This document shows, one piece after another, positions 8,507 through 16,445 of a stretch of DNA of 64,000 nucleotides (within the stretch, counting starts at the first letter, position 1; each line of letters starts with the position of its first letter). Origin of the DNA: DASYPQ01 sp041488095 (GTDB lineage: Bacteria > Planctomycetota > UBA1135 > GCA-002686595). The stretch is from assembly GCA_041488095.1 (NCBI GenBank), contig JBGPOP010000013.1:47835-111834 (forward strand), read 5' to 3'. The notes beneath the pieces were generated by a model. That model was not told the DNA's origin. It was given only the letters and a program-made list of their open reading frames with translations, and ran no database searches. A program made the translations under genes and the position numbers.

Positions 8507-9553
8507 TCAGCGCACGCTCCCGGGTGCGCGATCGAGATCGACGAGGAAGTCGAACCCTCCCTGTCCGGGGCGCAGCCGGCCTCCGCGATCCAGATGGAGG
8601 ATCGCCCCGGGAGCGGCGAGCAAGACTCCCCCGCCGCTCCAGGCGACGGCTCGATCGAGGCCCGCGAGCGGCAGGTCCGTCCGCTCGACCTCGAGCACAC
8701 CGCCGGGCCCGAAGCGGCGCACGACGGGACGCAGCGTGTCGGCGAGCCAGACTCGTTCCTCGCCCTCGATGGGCGCGAGATGGCCTGCGGCAAGACCGAC
8801 GTCGACCGCCCAGCACAGCGCGAGATCGGGGCCGAGGAGGTGGAGCCTCGCGCCGCCCTCGTCCACGAGCACCCACAGGCTGCCCGGCGACGGACCGGGA
8901 GCGAGGTCGAGGACGCGGCCGCCGAGGTGAACGCGGTCGAGCACGGCTCCCTCGACGCGCGGGTCGAGGCGCACGACCTCACCCCTCTCAGTTCCAACGG
9001 CGACCGCGGCCCGCGAATCGGCCACGCACGAGAGATCCGAGGTCTCGAACAGCACGCGCTGGCCGCCTTCGTCGCCGAGCCTGAGCAGCCGATCGACGCC
9101 GTTCGCCCCGCTGCCCTTCTCGATCACGAGCGCGAAGCGCGCCTCGAGTGCGGCGAGATCCGTGCACCTCCCGACGGCGACCTCGAAGGCGACGGAACCG
9201 TCGTCCGCGATCCGGTCGAGCCGGCAGGATCCCGTCGGCGTGCCGTCGCCCGAGCGCAGGACCCAGGCTCCCCCGTCGCGACAGCTCTCGACCTCGAGCG
9301 GCCAGTCGAGTTCCACCCGACGCGCCACGAGGAGGTCGGCATCCAGGCCGTAGACCCTGTGTGCGTCCCGGTCGGTCGTCCACAGAACGACAGGCCCCGG
9401 GCGTGGCGGCCCTGGACTCGATCTGCCGAGCATCGATCGTTGGATCAGCGCCGCCCCCACGGCCAACGTCGCCCCTGCGCCGAACCAACCCAGACCACGG
9501 CTCCATCGCGCATGGAGAGCGCATTCCTCTGCCGAGAGTCGATTCGCCTTCAC
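8507..9553 (-). CDS. membrane-anchored beta-propeller-like protein
   Basis: From the GTG at 9553 the protein has 348 residues. One transmembrane segment near residues 20-40 (WFGAGATLAVGAALIQRSML) is followed by a long exported region of repeated short strands with a VVLWTTDRDAHRVYGLD / GSLWVLVDEGGARLHLLG / ERVWLADTLRPVVRRFG pattern. This resembles NHL or SMP-30-like propeller blades, but no catalytic residues are recognisable. The frame is open to 9913; the portion beyond 9553 mirrors ogt and is rejected. The start codon abuts an inverted repeat, GCCGGTC/GACCGGC, at 9554-9569. Confidence 0.65.
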   Translation of the reverse strand: MKANRLSAEECALHARWSRGLGWFGAGATLAVGAALIQRSMLGRSSPGPPRPGPVVLWTTDRDAHRVYGLDADLLVARRVELDWPLEVESCRDGGAWVLRSGDGTPTGSCRLDRIADDGSVAFEVAVGRCTDLAALEARFALVIEKGSGANGVDRLLRLGDEGGQRVLFETSDLSCVADSRAAVAVGTERGEVVRLDPRVEGAVLDRVHLGGRVLDLAPGPSPGSLWVLVDEGGARLHLLGPDLALCWAVDVGLAAGHLAPIEGEERVWLADTLRPVVRRFGPGGVLEVERTDLPLAGLDRAVAWSGGGVLLAAPGAILHLDRGGRLRPGQGGFDFLVDLDRAPGSVR

Positions 9554-9572
9554 GCCGGTCTGGACCGGCAGT

Positions 9573-9606
9573 CCCCGGGGCGGTTTCAGGTCCGGGGCGT
9601 TTTTTT
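9573..9606 (+). terminator. hairpin plus T-tract, plus-strand orientation
   Basis: CCCCGG (9573-9578) pairs with CCGGGG (9592-9597) and is followed by CG and seven T residues (9600-9606). This is the layout of an intrinsic terminator for plus-strand transcripts, yet both flanking genes are on the minus strand. It could stop antisense transcription; the long 13-nt loop lowers confidence. Confidence 0.25.
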
Positions 9607-10142
9607 CAGGCGGTGACGGCGGCGCCTTCCAGGGCCAGGAGCCTGCGCTTGTGGTGCAGCCCGCCGGTGAACCCGCCCAGGCCGTCCCGTGCGACGATCC
9701 GGTGGCAGGGCACGAGGAGCGGCACGGGGTTCTTCCCGTTGGCCCCGCCGACGGCGCGGACCGCACTCGGACGGCCGATCGAGCGCGCCACTTGAGCGTA
9801 GGTGCGCGTCTGGCCGTAGGGGACCTTCCGGTCGGCCTCCCAGACCGCGCGCTGGAATGGCGTGCCGCGCAGGTCGAGGTGCACGTCGAATCGTCGGCGC
9901 TCGCCGCGCGCATAGGCCGCGATCTGCTCGAGGATGGGTCGCATCGCGCGGCGGTCCTCCACGAGCACGGTCCCCGGCTCGTGTCGCGCGACCCACTTCT
10001 TCAGCTGATCCAGGGCGCCCTCCGTGGAGAGGGCGGTGAAACACACGCCCTTCCAGGTCGAAGCGACGAGGACGCGTCCGATCTCAGTATGAGCCCAGGC
10101 GTAGACGACGCGGTGCCTGTGGGCCGCGGGGTCGGGCGGCAT
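9606..10142 (-). CDS. ogt: methylated-DNA-protein cysteine methyltransferase
   Basis: The 178-residue protein removes alkyl groups from O6-alkylguanine by irreversible transfer to its active-site cysteine. The PCHRIVARDG active-site motif (Cys near residue 145) is intact, preceded by GTPFQRAVWEADRKVPYGQT and GRPSAVRAVGGANGKNPVPL, which hold the helix-turn-helix and Arg-finger region. The length fits single-domain Ogt/MGMT; no Ada domain is present. The ATG at 10142 lies 5 nt after the stop of a small membrane ORF at the end of the cytochrome oxidase operon. The long open frame upstream of 10142 is an antisense shadow. Confidence 0.93.
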   Translation of the reverse strand: MPPDPAAHRHRVVYAWAHTEIGRVLVASTWKGVCFTALSTEGALDQLKKWVARHEPGTVLVEDRRAMRPILEQIAAYARGERRRFDVHLDLRGTPFQRAVWEADRKVPYGQTRTYAQVARSIGRPSAVRAVGGANGKNPVPLLVPCHRIVARDGLGGFTGGLHHKRRLLALEGAAVTA

Positions 10143-10147
10143 CGATG

Positions 10148-10363
10148 CTAGCTCCGGCTCTCCTCGGTGGACCAGCGCAGCTTCCCGGCGGGAGCGAAGA
10201 TCTCTCCCAGCTCCGCGCGCCGTCGGGCCGAGCGGTAGCTCCACCACACCACGCCGAGGAACGCGCCGAGCACGACGAAGACCATGCCGACCATGAACAG
10301 GACGCTCGTGTTGATGCCCTGCCCGAAGTGGTTGCGATCGGACCCGATCGCGTTCTTGCACAT
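10148..10363 (-). CDS. small single-pass membrane protein at the end of the cox operon
   Basis: A 71-residue protein with one transmembrane helix (VLFMVGMVFVVLGAFLGVVWW) followed by a basic stretch, YRSARRRAE, which predicts a cytoplasmic C-terminal tail. It starts with ATG three bases after the stop of a 27-codon ORF and ends 5 nt before ogt. The topology and position recall accessory subunits of haem-copper oxidase operons, but there is no recognisable family motif, so a role in the oxidase is only inferred from context. Confidence 0.6.
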   Translation of the reverse strand: MCKNAIGSDRNHFGQGINTSVLFMVGMVFVVLGAFLGVVWWSYRSARRRAELGEIFAPAGKLRWSTEESRS

Positions 10364-10366
10364 CTC

Positions 10367-10450
10367 TCATGTGGATCCCGGAGGCGCGAGGACGGTCCAC
10401 ACGAGGACCGGCAGGGCGGCGCGGAGCAGGATCGCCGGGACGAGGCGCAT
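10367..10450 (-). CDS. 27-residue hydrophobic microprotein
   Basis: ATG at 10450 opens a 27-codon ORF whose product has a membrane-spanning core, AILLRAALPVLVWTVLA, after an MRLVP start. It lies 12 nt after the DUF420 stop, and its TGA is separated from the next ATG by only three bases, a spacing typical of translational coupling. Short single-helix subunits are common in terminal oxidases, which makes this a candidate. Its shortness means chance cannot be excluded. Confidence 0.4.
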   Translation of the reverse strand: MRLVPAILLRAALPVLVWTVLAPPGST

Positions 10451-10462
10451 GGCCCGGGCATT

Positions 10463-10894
10463 CTACTGCGCGGGAGGATTCCAGATATAGAGCGCCAAGT
10501 ACACGAGGACCCCGGTCACCGAGACGTACAGCCAGATCGGGAAGGTCACCCTGGCCCAGCGCTTGTGGTCGTCGAAGCGCCCGTGCCGGGCGAGGAATGC
10601 GGTGCGAAGGGCCAGCGGGACGACGGCTGCCGCGAGGACCACGTGGCTCGCCAGCATCAGGTAGTAGGCCGTCTTCACCCAGCCTGTCCGGTGGAACCGC
10701 GTCACGCCGACCTCGGGAACCACCGCGAGATGGTAGTAGAGGTAGCTCGCCAGGAAGGCGGTCGAGACGACGAGGGCCGAGACCATCAACCGCTCGTGGA
10801 CCACCCGGCGCCGGGCCTTGATCGCCGCGAGACCGGCCAGGAGGAGGATTCCCGACGCGCCGTTCAGACACGCGTTCAGGAGCGGGAGCGTCAT
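10463..10894 (-). CDS. DUF420 membrane protein (CtaM-like) of the oxidase operon
   Basis: The 143-residue integral membrane protein has four predicted helices. It carries the DUF420 pattern HERLMVSALVVSTAFLASYL, FHRTGWVKTAYYLMLASHVV and FDDHKRWARVTFPIWLYVSV; the conserved histidines are suitable as metal or haem ligands. DUF420/CtaM proteins are needed for maturation of some aa3-type oxidases in Gram-positive bacteria. The ATG overlaps the SCO gene stop (ATGA). Assembly-factor function is inferred from family and context. Confidence 0.85.
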   Translation of the reverse strand: MTLPLLNACLNGASGILLLAGLAAIKARRRVVHERLMVSALVVSTAFLASYLYYHLAVVPEVGVTRFHRTGWVKTAYYLMLASHVVLAAAVVPLALRTAFLARHGRFDDHKRWARVTFPIWLYVSVTGVLVYLALYIWNPPAQ

Positions 10895-11532
10895 TCCTTC
10901 TCGCGCTGGAGGAAGGCCAGGCGGGCGACGAGCCGGTCGAGCTGGTCGTCGGACTCTCCGTGGTAGTAGCCGCGCACCCGCCCCTTCTTGTCCACGGCGA
11001 CGAGCTGCGTGCTGTGGCTCACGTGCATGCCGATCGCCGCCTCGCCCGGAGGCGCGCGTTCGACGGCCGAACGGAAGCTCGAGTAGATCAGCGGGTAGAT
11101 CGTCTTCTCGTCGCCGGTGAGGAACAGCCAGCGCTTGGGATCGGCTCCCGCGTCGCTCGCATAGGAACGCAAGACCTCGGGCGTGTCCCACTCGGGGTCG
11201 ACGCTGAAGGTCACGATCCGCGCCTCGCCGCCCTTGAGCCGCGCCTGGAGCTTCTTCAGCGTGCTCACGACCATGGGACACGGGCCGGTGCAGCGCGTGA
11301 ACACGAAGCTCGCCACCCACGGCCGACCGAGGAGGTCGTCGCGGGTTACCGCCGCGCCGCTGCGCTCGACCAGCGTGAAGGGTCCGACCTGGGAGAAGGA
11401 TTGCTCCGAGTCCGCGGCCGCGGCGAAGTCGATCCCGCCGCCCGAGATGCCGGCGGGCTCCCGCGAGCACGAAAGGGCCAGAGCAGCCAGGCATGCTGCG
11501 GCGAGAAGTCCGCCCTCGCGGATCGTCGTCAA
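10891..11532 (-). CDS. SCO1/SenC copper chaperone lipoprotein
   Basis: The 213-residue protein delivers copper to the CuA centre of subunit II. The thioredoxin-fold copper motif is FTRCTGPCPM (Cys-x3-Cys near residue 80), with the third ligand His in GMHVSHSTQLVAVD. The N-terminus is a lipoprotein signal, AALALSC with Cys22. The start is a TTG at 11532 that overlaps the subunit IV stop (TTGA); no in-frame ATG upstream gives a sensible N-terminus. The 11 other oxidase-operon genes around it make the assignment firm. Confidence 0.92.
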   Translation of the reverse strand: MTTIREGGLLAAACLAALALSCSREPAGISGGGIDFAAAADSEQSFSQVGPFTLVERSGAAVTRDDLLGRPWVASFVFTRCTGPCPMVVSTLKKLQARLKGGEARIVTFSVDPEWDTPEVLRSYASDAGADPKRWLFLTGDEKTIYPLIYSSFRSAVERAPPGEAAIGMHVSHSTQLVAVDKKGRVRGYYHGESDDQLDRLVARLAFLQREKE

Positions 11533-11942
11533 TGCTTCGGGGCTTCCCCGGAGGCGTGCTCGGCGTCGGGATGCTCGATCATCCCGACAACCTTGCCCGG
11601 GTGCGAGCCGCTCTTGTCGACCTGGCTGCCGACGGGGTAGATGAGCTGCTTGTTGCGGGAGACATCCGGCATCAGCGCGAAGACCACCACCGCGATCAGG
11701 ATCGGCGTCGGGGCGATCAGGGCCTTGACGATCCAGCCCTCGAACTTCATGTGCATGAAGTAGGTGTAGATCAGCAGGCCTTTCCAGAATGCGAAGACGA
11801 TCAGTCCACCCCACTTGATGAGGTGCGGGGAGCGGGGAAAGAGGAACACCCCCCAGGCCAACTCCACCATGGTGAGGGCGAACAGCAGGATGAAGATCTT
11901 GTTGGCGCTGAAGGCCGGGTGACCGCCGTGCTCGGTGGACAT
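11529..11942 (-). CDS. cytochrome c oxidase subunit IV (prokaryotic type)
   Basis: A 137-residue protein with three transmembrane helices: KIFILLFALTMVELAWGVFL, WGGLIVFAFWKGLLIYTYFM, and LIAPTPILIAVVVFALM. The central YTYFMHMKFEGW segment is typical of prokaryotic COX4 subunits. It stabilises the CuB-containing subunit I. The gene follows coxC by 12 nt and its stop overlaps the TTG start of SCO. The hydrophilic tail after about residue 100 (SGSHPGKVVGMIEHPDAEHA) is His-rich; its role is unclear. Confidence 0.85.
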   Translation of the reverse strand: MSTEHGGHPAFSANKIFILLFALTMVELAWGVFLFPRSPHLIKWGGLIVFAFWKGLLIYTYFMHMKFEGWIVKALIAPTPILIAVVVFALMPDVSRNKQLIYPVGSQVDKSGSHPGKVVGMIEHPDAEHASGEAPKH

Positions 11943-11954
11943 CGTTCGAGACTC

Positions 11955-12611
11955 CTACATCAAGTAGACGACCGTGAACAGCAGAACCCAGACGAGGTCG
12001 ACGAAGTGCCAGTACAGGCCGGCGAGCTCGACGCGCAGATAGTTCTTCGCCGTGAACTTGCCCCGCACCGCGGAGATCCAGACGGCGATCAGCCAGATGA
12101 CCCCCACGATCACGTGCAGGCCGTGGAACCCGGTCATGGTGTAGAAGGTCGACCAGAAGATGTCGATGCTCGGGACCGATCCATGGTGGATCAGCTCGAG
12201 ATACTCGAAAACCTGCACGCTGACGAAGCTCGCGCCTCCGAGGATCGTCCCGCCGAGCCAGCGCACGAGCCCGGCTTGGTCGCCGCGCTGGATCGCGTGC
12301 AGCGCTCGGACCATTGTCCACGAACTGGTGATCAGGAGGAACGTGTTCCCTGCCGTGACGCCGACGGCCAGGCGGCTCGCAGGGTTGGGCCACGAGACCG
12401 TGCCGATGCGCAGCACGAGGTAGGTCCCGATCAGGCCGGTGAAGAACATCACCTCGGTCGCCAGGAACAGCCAGATGGCGAACTTGGCCCGGTCGACCGG
12501 CGGGCCGCTGTCGTAGTCGTAGACCGTGGGGTGGTGCGCCGGGGCGTCGTGCGCGTGGCCGGGGGAGCCGACGTCGTGCGCAGGGATGGCGGTGGCTTGG
12601 CTCATGGTCAT
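11955..12611 (-). CDS. coxC: cytochrome c oxidase subunit III
   Basis: The 218-residue protein has five hydrophobic helices and the subunit III signatures RAKFAIWLFLATEVMFFTGL, the Glu-containing EYLELIHHG helix, and FYTMTGFHGLHVIVGVIWL followed by YWHFVDLVWVLLF. It shows the short five-helix form found in many caa3 and quinol oxidases. The His-rich N-terminus (GHAHDAPAHH) is cytoplasmic by prediction. The ATG at 12611 overlaps the ctaB stop; a second ATG two codons downstream is equally possible. Confidence 0.92.
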   Translation of the reverse strand: MTMSQATAIPAHDVGSPGHAHDAPAHHPTVYDYDSGPPVDRAKFAIWLFLATEVMFFTGLIGTYLVLRIGTVSWPNPASRLAVGVTAGNTFLLITSSWTMVRALHAIQRGDQAGLVRWLGGTILGGASFVSVQVFEYLELIHHGSVPSIDIFWSTFYTMTGFHGLHVIVGVIWLIAVWISAVRGKFTAKNYLRVELAGLYWHFVDLVWVLLFTVVYLM

Positions 12612-13531
12612 CCGTGGAGAGCTCCGACCCCGACAACGGGATCGGAGAGGATCGAGAGGAAGAGCAGCGGCAGATAGAGGAGCGAGACGAGGAGGAGGAA
12701 GCGAGCGGATCGCTCGTCCTGGCGCCAGGCGAACCTCCCCGAGGCGGCGAGGTACGCGAGGCCCAGAGTGAGCGCACCGGCGGTGTAGACGATCCCGGCC
12801 TCGCCGCGCGCTCCGGGCAAGAGGGAGACGGGGAGCAGTGCGAAGCCGTAGGCCAGCGCAGCGCGTCCGGCGACACGCTCGCAGCCCGGGATCGCGGGCA
12901 GCATACGCAGGCCGGCGCGCGCGTAGTCAGCGCGGTGGAGCCAGGCGATCGCCAGGAAGTGAGGGAACTGCCAGGCAAAGAGCACCGCGAAGAGCCAGAC
13001 GCCCCAGCCTCCGGGCGCTCCGGCCAGCGCCACGTAGCCGAGGAGCGGAGGTGCCGCCCCGGGCACGGCCCCGACGACCGTGTTCAGCGTGCTCACGCGC
13101 TTCAGCGGGGTGTAGATCGCCGTGTAGGCGAACAGCGTCGCGAGCGCGAGCAGGGCCGAGAGCAGGTTGAAGCGCACCGCGAGCGCTCCCACACCGAGCA
13201 GCGCGAGCAGCGCGCCGAACAGGATCGCGTCGCGCATCGCCACGCGCCCCGCGGGCAGCGGCCGGTCCTGCGTGCGCCTCATCAGGCGGTCGACGTCGCG
13301 CTCGAGCACCTGGTTCAGGACGCTCGCGCTCGCGGCCGTGCAGGCGACCCACAGGGCCGCCTCGGCGACGTGCGCGAGGGCGGCCTCGGGTCCCGCGGCA
13401 AGCAGCCCGCCGACGAAGGCGGAGAGAGCGACGAGGACCGTGATGCGCGGCTTGGTGAGCGCGGCGAAGTCCACGATCGCCCTGCCCGGCAGCGCGTCGG
13501 CGCGCACGACGGCAGTTCTCGGGTCGCTCAT
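12608..13531 (-). CDS. ctaB: protohaem IX farnesyltransferase (haem O synthase)
   Basis: The 307-residue membrane prenyltransferase attaches farnesyl to haem B, giving haem O. The Asp-rich motif NQVLERDVDRLMRRTQDRPL (about residues 85-105) binds prenyl diphosphate, and YTPLKRVSTLNTVVGAVPGA is the second conserved region; WQFPHFLAIAWLHRADYARA is also diagnostic. Eight or nine helices are predicted. Both ends overlap neighbours as ATGA (ctaA upstream, coxC downstream), so haem biosynthesis and oxidase subunits are co-translated. Confidence 0.94.
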   Translation of the reverse strand: MSDPRTAVVRADALPGRAIVDFAALTKPRITVLVALSAFVGGLLAAGPEAALAHVAEAALWVACTAASASVLNQVLERDVDRLMRRTQDRPLPAGRVAMRDAILFGALLALLGVGALAVRFNLLSALLALATLFAYTAIYTPLKRVSTLNTVVGAVPGAAPPLLGYVALAGAPGGWGVWLFAVLFAWQFPHFLAIAWLHRADYARAGLRMLPAIPGCERVAGRAALAYGFALLPVSLLPGARGEAGIVYTAGALTLGLAYLAASGRFAWRQDERSARFLLLVSLLYLPLLFLSILSDPVVGVGALHG

Positions 13532-14559
13532 CGCACAGCCTCCAGGCTCGGGTGAGCCTCCAGCTCGGGCTCCCGACGCCCCAGGGAATCGTGCGTCCGC
13601 GCAGGGAAGAGCCGGTGCAACCACATCGAGCTGGCCACGCAGGCGAGGAGGAGTGCACCGCCTCCGACGACGTGAAGCGTGGGCACCACGGACGATCCAA
13701 GTCCGTCCGGGTTCGGGCCTACCAGCCAATAGACGACCGCGAGGGCCGCGACTCCGAGCGCAAGCTGGAGCGCGAGCGAGACGATCAGCCCGCGCCGCAG
13801 TGCGAGGATCCTCGACCTCGCTGGTCCGTCGAGGTCTTGGGCAAGGTCCCCGGCGCACAGGCGCATCTGCCGGGCGAGCAGCGCTGCGCAGACGACGACG
13901 GCGAGGGCGAGAACGCCATGGAGGGCGAGCGCGGCGCCTCCCCCGCCGTGACGCAGCCAGGCGCCGGCGACGATCTGCAGGTACACCGCTCCGACCGAGA
14001 CGATCGAGAGTGCGCGCAATCGTCCGGCCTGCAGGGACGCCCCGTCGCGAAACGCGGATCCGCCGGCGCCAAAGACCGGCGAGGCCGCCACGCAGCTCGC
14101 GCCGAGAACGGCGAACACCGCCTGGGCGATCGCACCGTGGAGGAAGGCCAGGTCCTCGCTCTTCTCGAGCACGCGGAGCCCGCCGATCGTCCCCTGCGCG
14201 ACGACGGCGAGGAGCGCGGCGATCGACAGCGCGCGCGGCAGCCGTCGTCGATCCGTCGCCCACGTGGCGATCACCGTCGCGATCGCGAGCAGACCCACGA
14301 GGGAGCCCAGCAGCCGATGCGTGTGTTCGACGAAGGTGCCGAGGTCGCGGAACCACTTGTCGACCGGGTAGAGCCACAGGAAGTGGTCGCCGCGCCCGGG
14401 CTCGAGGACGAGCCAGCCGTCGATCGCGAGCCCCGCGTGGAGTGTCGTCACCGTGCCACCGAAGAAGACCAGCGGCACCGCGGCGGCGAGCGTCGCCACG
14501 GCGAGACGCAGCGGCCAGGGGCTCGTCGCAGCGGGGGAGGCTTTCGTTCGGTCGGTCAT
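13528..14559 (-). CDS. ctaA: haem A synthase, COX15/CtaA family
   Basis: The 343-residue protein converts haem O to haem A. Eight helices form two four-helix halves with haem-ligand histidines, e.g. FVEHTHRLLGSLVGLLAI, FLHGAIAQAVF, ALALHGVLALAVV and VPTLHVVGGGALLL. GGTVTTLHAGLAIDGW is typical of the first periplasmic loop. The ATG at 14559 lies 35 nt after the coxA stop; open frame further upstream belongs to the antisense of coxA. The presence of ctaA and ctaB indicates an A-type haem in this oxidase. Confidence 0.9.
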   Translation of the reverse strand: MTDRTKASPAATSPWPLRLAVATLAAAVPLVFFGGTVTTLHAGLAIDGWLVLEPGRGDHFLWLYPVDKWFRDLGTFVEHTHRLLGSLVGLLAIATVIATWATDRRRLPRALSIAALLAVVAQGTIGGLRVLEKSEDLAFLHGAIAQAVFAVLGASCVAASPVFGAGGSAFRDGASLQAGRLRALSIVSVGAVYLQIVAGAWLRHGGGGAALALHGVLALAVVVCAALLARQMRLCAGDLAQDLDGPARSRILALRRGLIVSLALQLALGVAALAVVYWLVGPNPDGLGSSVVPTLHVVGGGALLLACVASSMWLHRLFPARTHDSLGRREPELEAHPSLEAVR

Positions 14560-14594
14560 GGAGTCTGGGGCGGGGAGCGGTCGGGGCGCCGGCG

Positions 14595-16445
14595 TCAGAG
14601 AGAGCGCGCCTGCGGCAGGTAGTCCTCCTGGACCTCGGGCGTGCCGTACTCGTACGGGCCGCGGTGGACCGCGAGCCTTCGGTCGAAGTTCCCATGGCCG
14701 GGCGGCGAGGGCGCTTCCCATTCCAGCGTGCAGCTGCGCCACGGGTTCCGGCCCGCGCGCTTGCCCCAGAAGATGCTGTGGAACAGGTTGACCACGAAGA
14801 AGATCTGCCATGCGAACAGGCAGAAGGCGCTGATCGAGATGAACTGGTTCAGCGGCTGGAGGTGCGCGTAGACGTCGTAGGCGTACGGGTCGGCGGTGCG
14901 CCGCATCAGCCCGGCGATGCCGAGCTGGTGCATCATGTAGAAGACGCAGTTCGTGAACACGAACGTTCCGACGAAGTGGATCTTGCCGAGCGTCTCGTTC
15001 ATCTGCCGCCCGAACATCTTCGGGAACCAGTGGTAGATCGCCCCGAAGATCGCGAAAACCGACCCGGCGAACACGATGTAATGGAAGTGCGCGACCACGA
15101 TGTAGGTGTCATGGATGTAGATGTCGACCGGCGTCGAGGCCATCCAGATGCCCGAGAGTCCGCCGATGATGAACATGGCCACGAACGCGAGCGCGTTGAG
15201 CATCGCGCTCGTCAGGTGGATGCGCGAGCCCCACAGCGTGGCCAGCCAGTTGAACACCTTCACGCACGAAGGCAGCGCGATCATGATCGTGCTCACCATG
15301 AAAGTCATGCCCAGGGCCGGGTTCATGCCCGACATGAACATGTGGTGACCCCAGACGATGAACCCCAGGCCCGCGATCGACATGATCGAGTAGACCATGG
15401 GCTTGTAGCCGAAGAGCGGCTTCCTCGCGTGCGTGGAGAGGATGTCCGACGCGAACCCCATCGCCGGAACGACCATGATGTAGACCGCCGGGTGGCTGTA
15501 GAACCAGAACAGGTGCTGCCACAGGAGCGGCTGGCCTCCCGCCGCCGCGCCCGCGGTCTCGGGGCTGAGCTGGTTGACGAGCAGGTTGGTAGGGGTGAAG
15601 AACCCCGTGTGCACCACGCGGTCCAGGATCTGCATGATGCTCGCGGCCGTGAGCACGGGCAACGCGAAGAGCTGCAGGAGCGCGGCGATGAACAGCCCCC
15701 AGACCGTCATCGGCAGGCGCATCATCGTCAGCCCCGGTGCGCGCATCTTGACGATCGTGGTGACGTAGTTGACGGCACCCATCATCGAGGAGGCTCCCAC
15801 GAAGGTGAGCGCGAGGAGCCAGAATGTCTGCGCGTGTAGGCTGCCCGGGGCGGCCTTCTCGATGGTCGACAGAGGCGGGTAGGCTGTCCATCCCGCCGCG
15901 GGCCCGCCACCCTCGAGCCCGAAGCTGATCAGCGCGCAGAACGCAGCCGGGATCATGGCCCAGTACCCGATCATGTTGAGCTTCGGGAAGGCCATGTCCG
16001 GCGCCCCGACCATCAGCGGGATCAGGAAGTTGCCGAAGGCCCCGGTCAGCAGCGGGATGATCACGAAGAAGATCATGATCGTCCCGTGCATCGTGAACAG
16101 CATCGTGTAGAACTCGGGGCTGATCACTCGGCCGGTGTTCGGGAACAGGATCCGGCCGACGACGGGCATCTCGGTCCAGGGCCAGGCGAGCTGCCAGCGG
16201 ATGGCCATCGCCATCAGGCCGCCGACGAGGAAGAACACCAGGCCCGTGAACATGAACTGGATCCCGATGACCTTGTGGTCGGTCGAGAACACGTACTTGC
16301 GGAGGAATCCGAGCTCCCTGTGCTCGTGGATCTCGTGGACCGTCCCGGGCGCTCCGAGGCCGAGGTGCACAGCCCCGGCGGAAACGGCCTGCATGGCGTG
16401 CGCCGAGGCGTGTCCCCCGGGCGCGGTGTGGGCGGCGTCCCTCAC
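14595..16445 (-). CDS. coxA: cytochrome c oxidase subunit I
   Basis: The 616-residue catalytic subunit starts at a GTG overlapping the coxB stop (GTGA). It shows the low-spin haem ligand in TMHGTIMIFF (about residue 118), the CuB/Tyr crosslink motif FYSHPAVYIMVVP (about 317), the two CuB histidines in GHHMFMSGMNPALG (about 366), and haem ligands in VVAHFHYIVFAGSV (about 449). The YSHPAVY form lacks the Glu of GHPEVYI, the A2-subfamily arrangement of haem-copper oxidases. A 30-residue hydrophilic N-terminus precedes the first helix. It reduces oxygen and pumps protons. Confidence 0.95.
   Translation of the reverse strand: MRDAAHTAPGGHASAHAMQAVSAGAVHLGLGAPGTVHEIHEHRELGFLRKYVFSTDHKVIGIQFMFTGLVFFLVGGLMAMAIRWQLAWPWTEMPVVGRILFPNTGRVISPEFYTMLFTMHGTIMIFFVIIPLLTGAFGNFLIPLMVGAPDMAFPKLNMIGYWAMIPAAFCALISFGLEGGGPAAGWTAYPPLSTIEKAAPGSLHAQTFWLLALTFVGASSMMGAVNYVTTIVKMRAPGLTMMRLPMTVWGLFIAALLQLFALPVLTAASIMQILDRVVHTGFFTPTNLLVNQLSPETAGAAAGGQPLLWQHLFWFYSHPAVYIMVVPAMGFASDILSTHARKPLFGYKPMVYSIMSIAGLGFIVWGHHMFMSGMNPALGMTFMVSTIMIALPSCVKVFNWLATLWGSRIHLTSAMLNALAFVAMFIIGGLSGIWMASTPVDIYIHDTYIVVAHFHYIVFAGSVFAIFGAIYHWFPKMFGRQMNETLGKIHFVGTFVFTNCVFYMMHQLGIAGLMRRTADPYAYDVYAHLQPLNQFISISAFCLFAWQIFFVVNLFHSIFWGKRAGRNPWRSCTLEWEAPSPPGHGNFDRRLAVHRGPYEYGTPEVQEDYLPQARSL

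Noticed and set aside
9606..10871. 421-codon minus-strand frame containing ogt
   Set aside because: Only the part from ATG 10142 is Ogt; the upstream part is a shadow of the DUF420 and small membrane genes.
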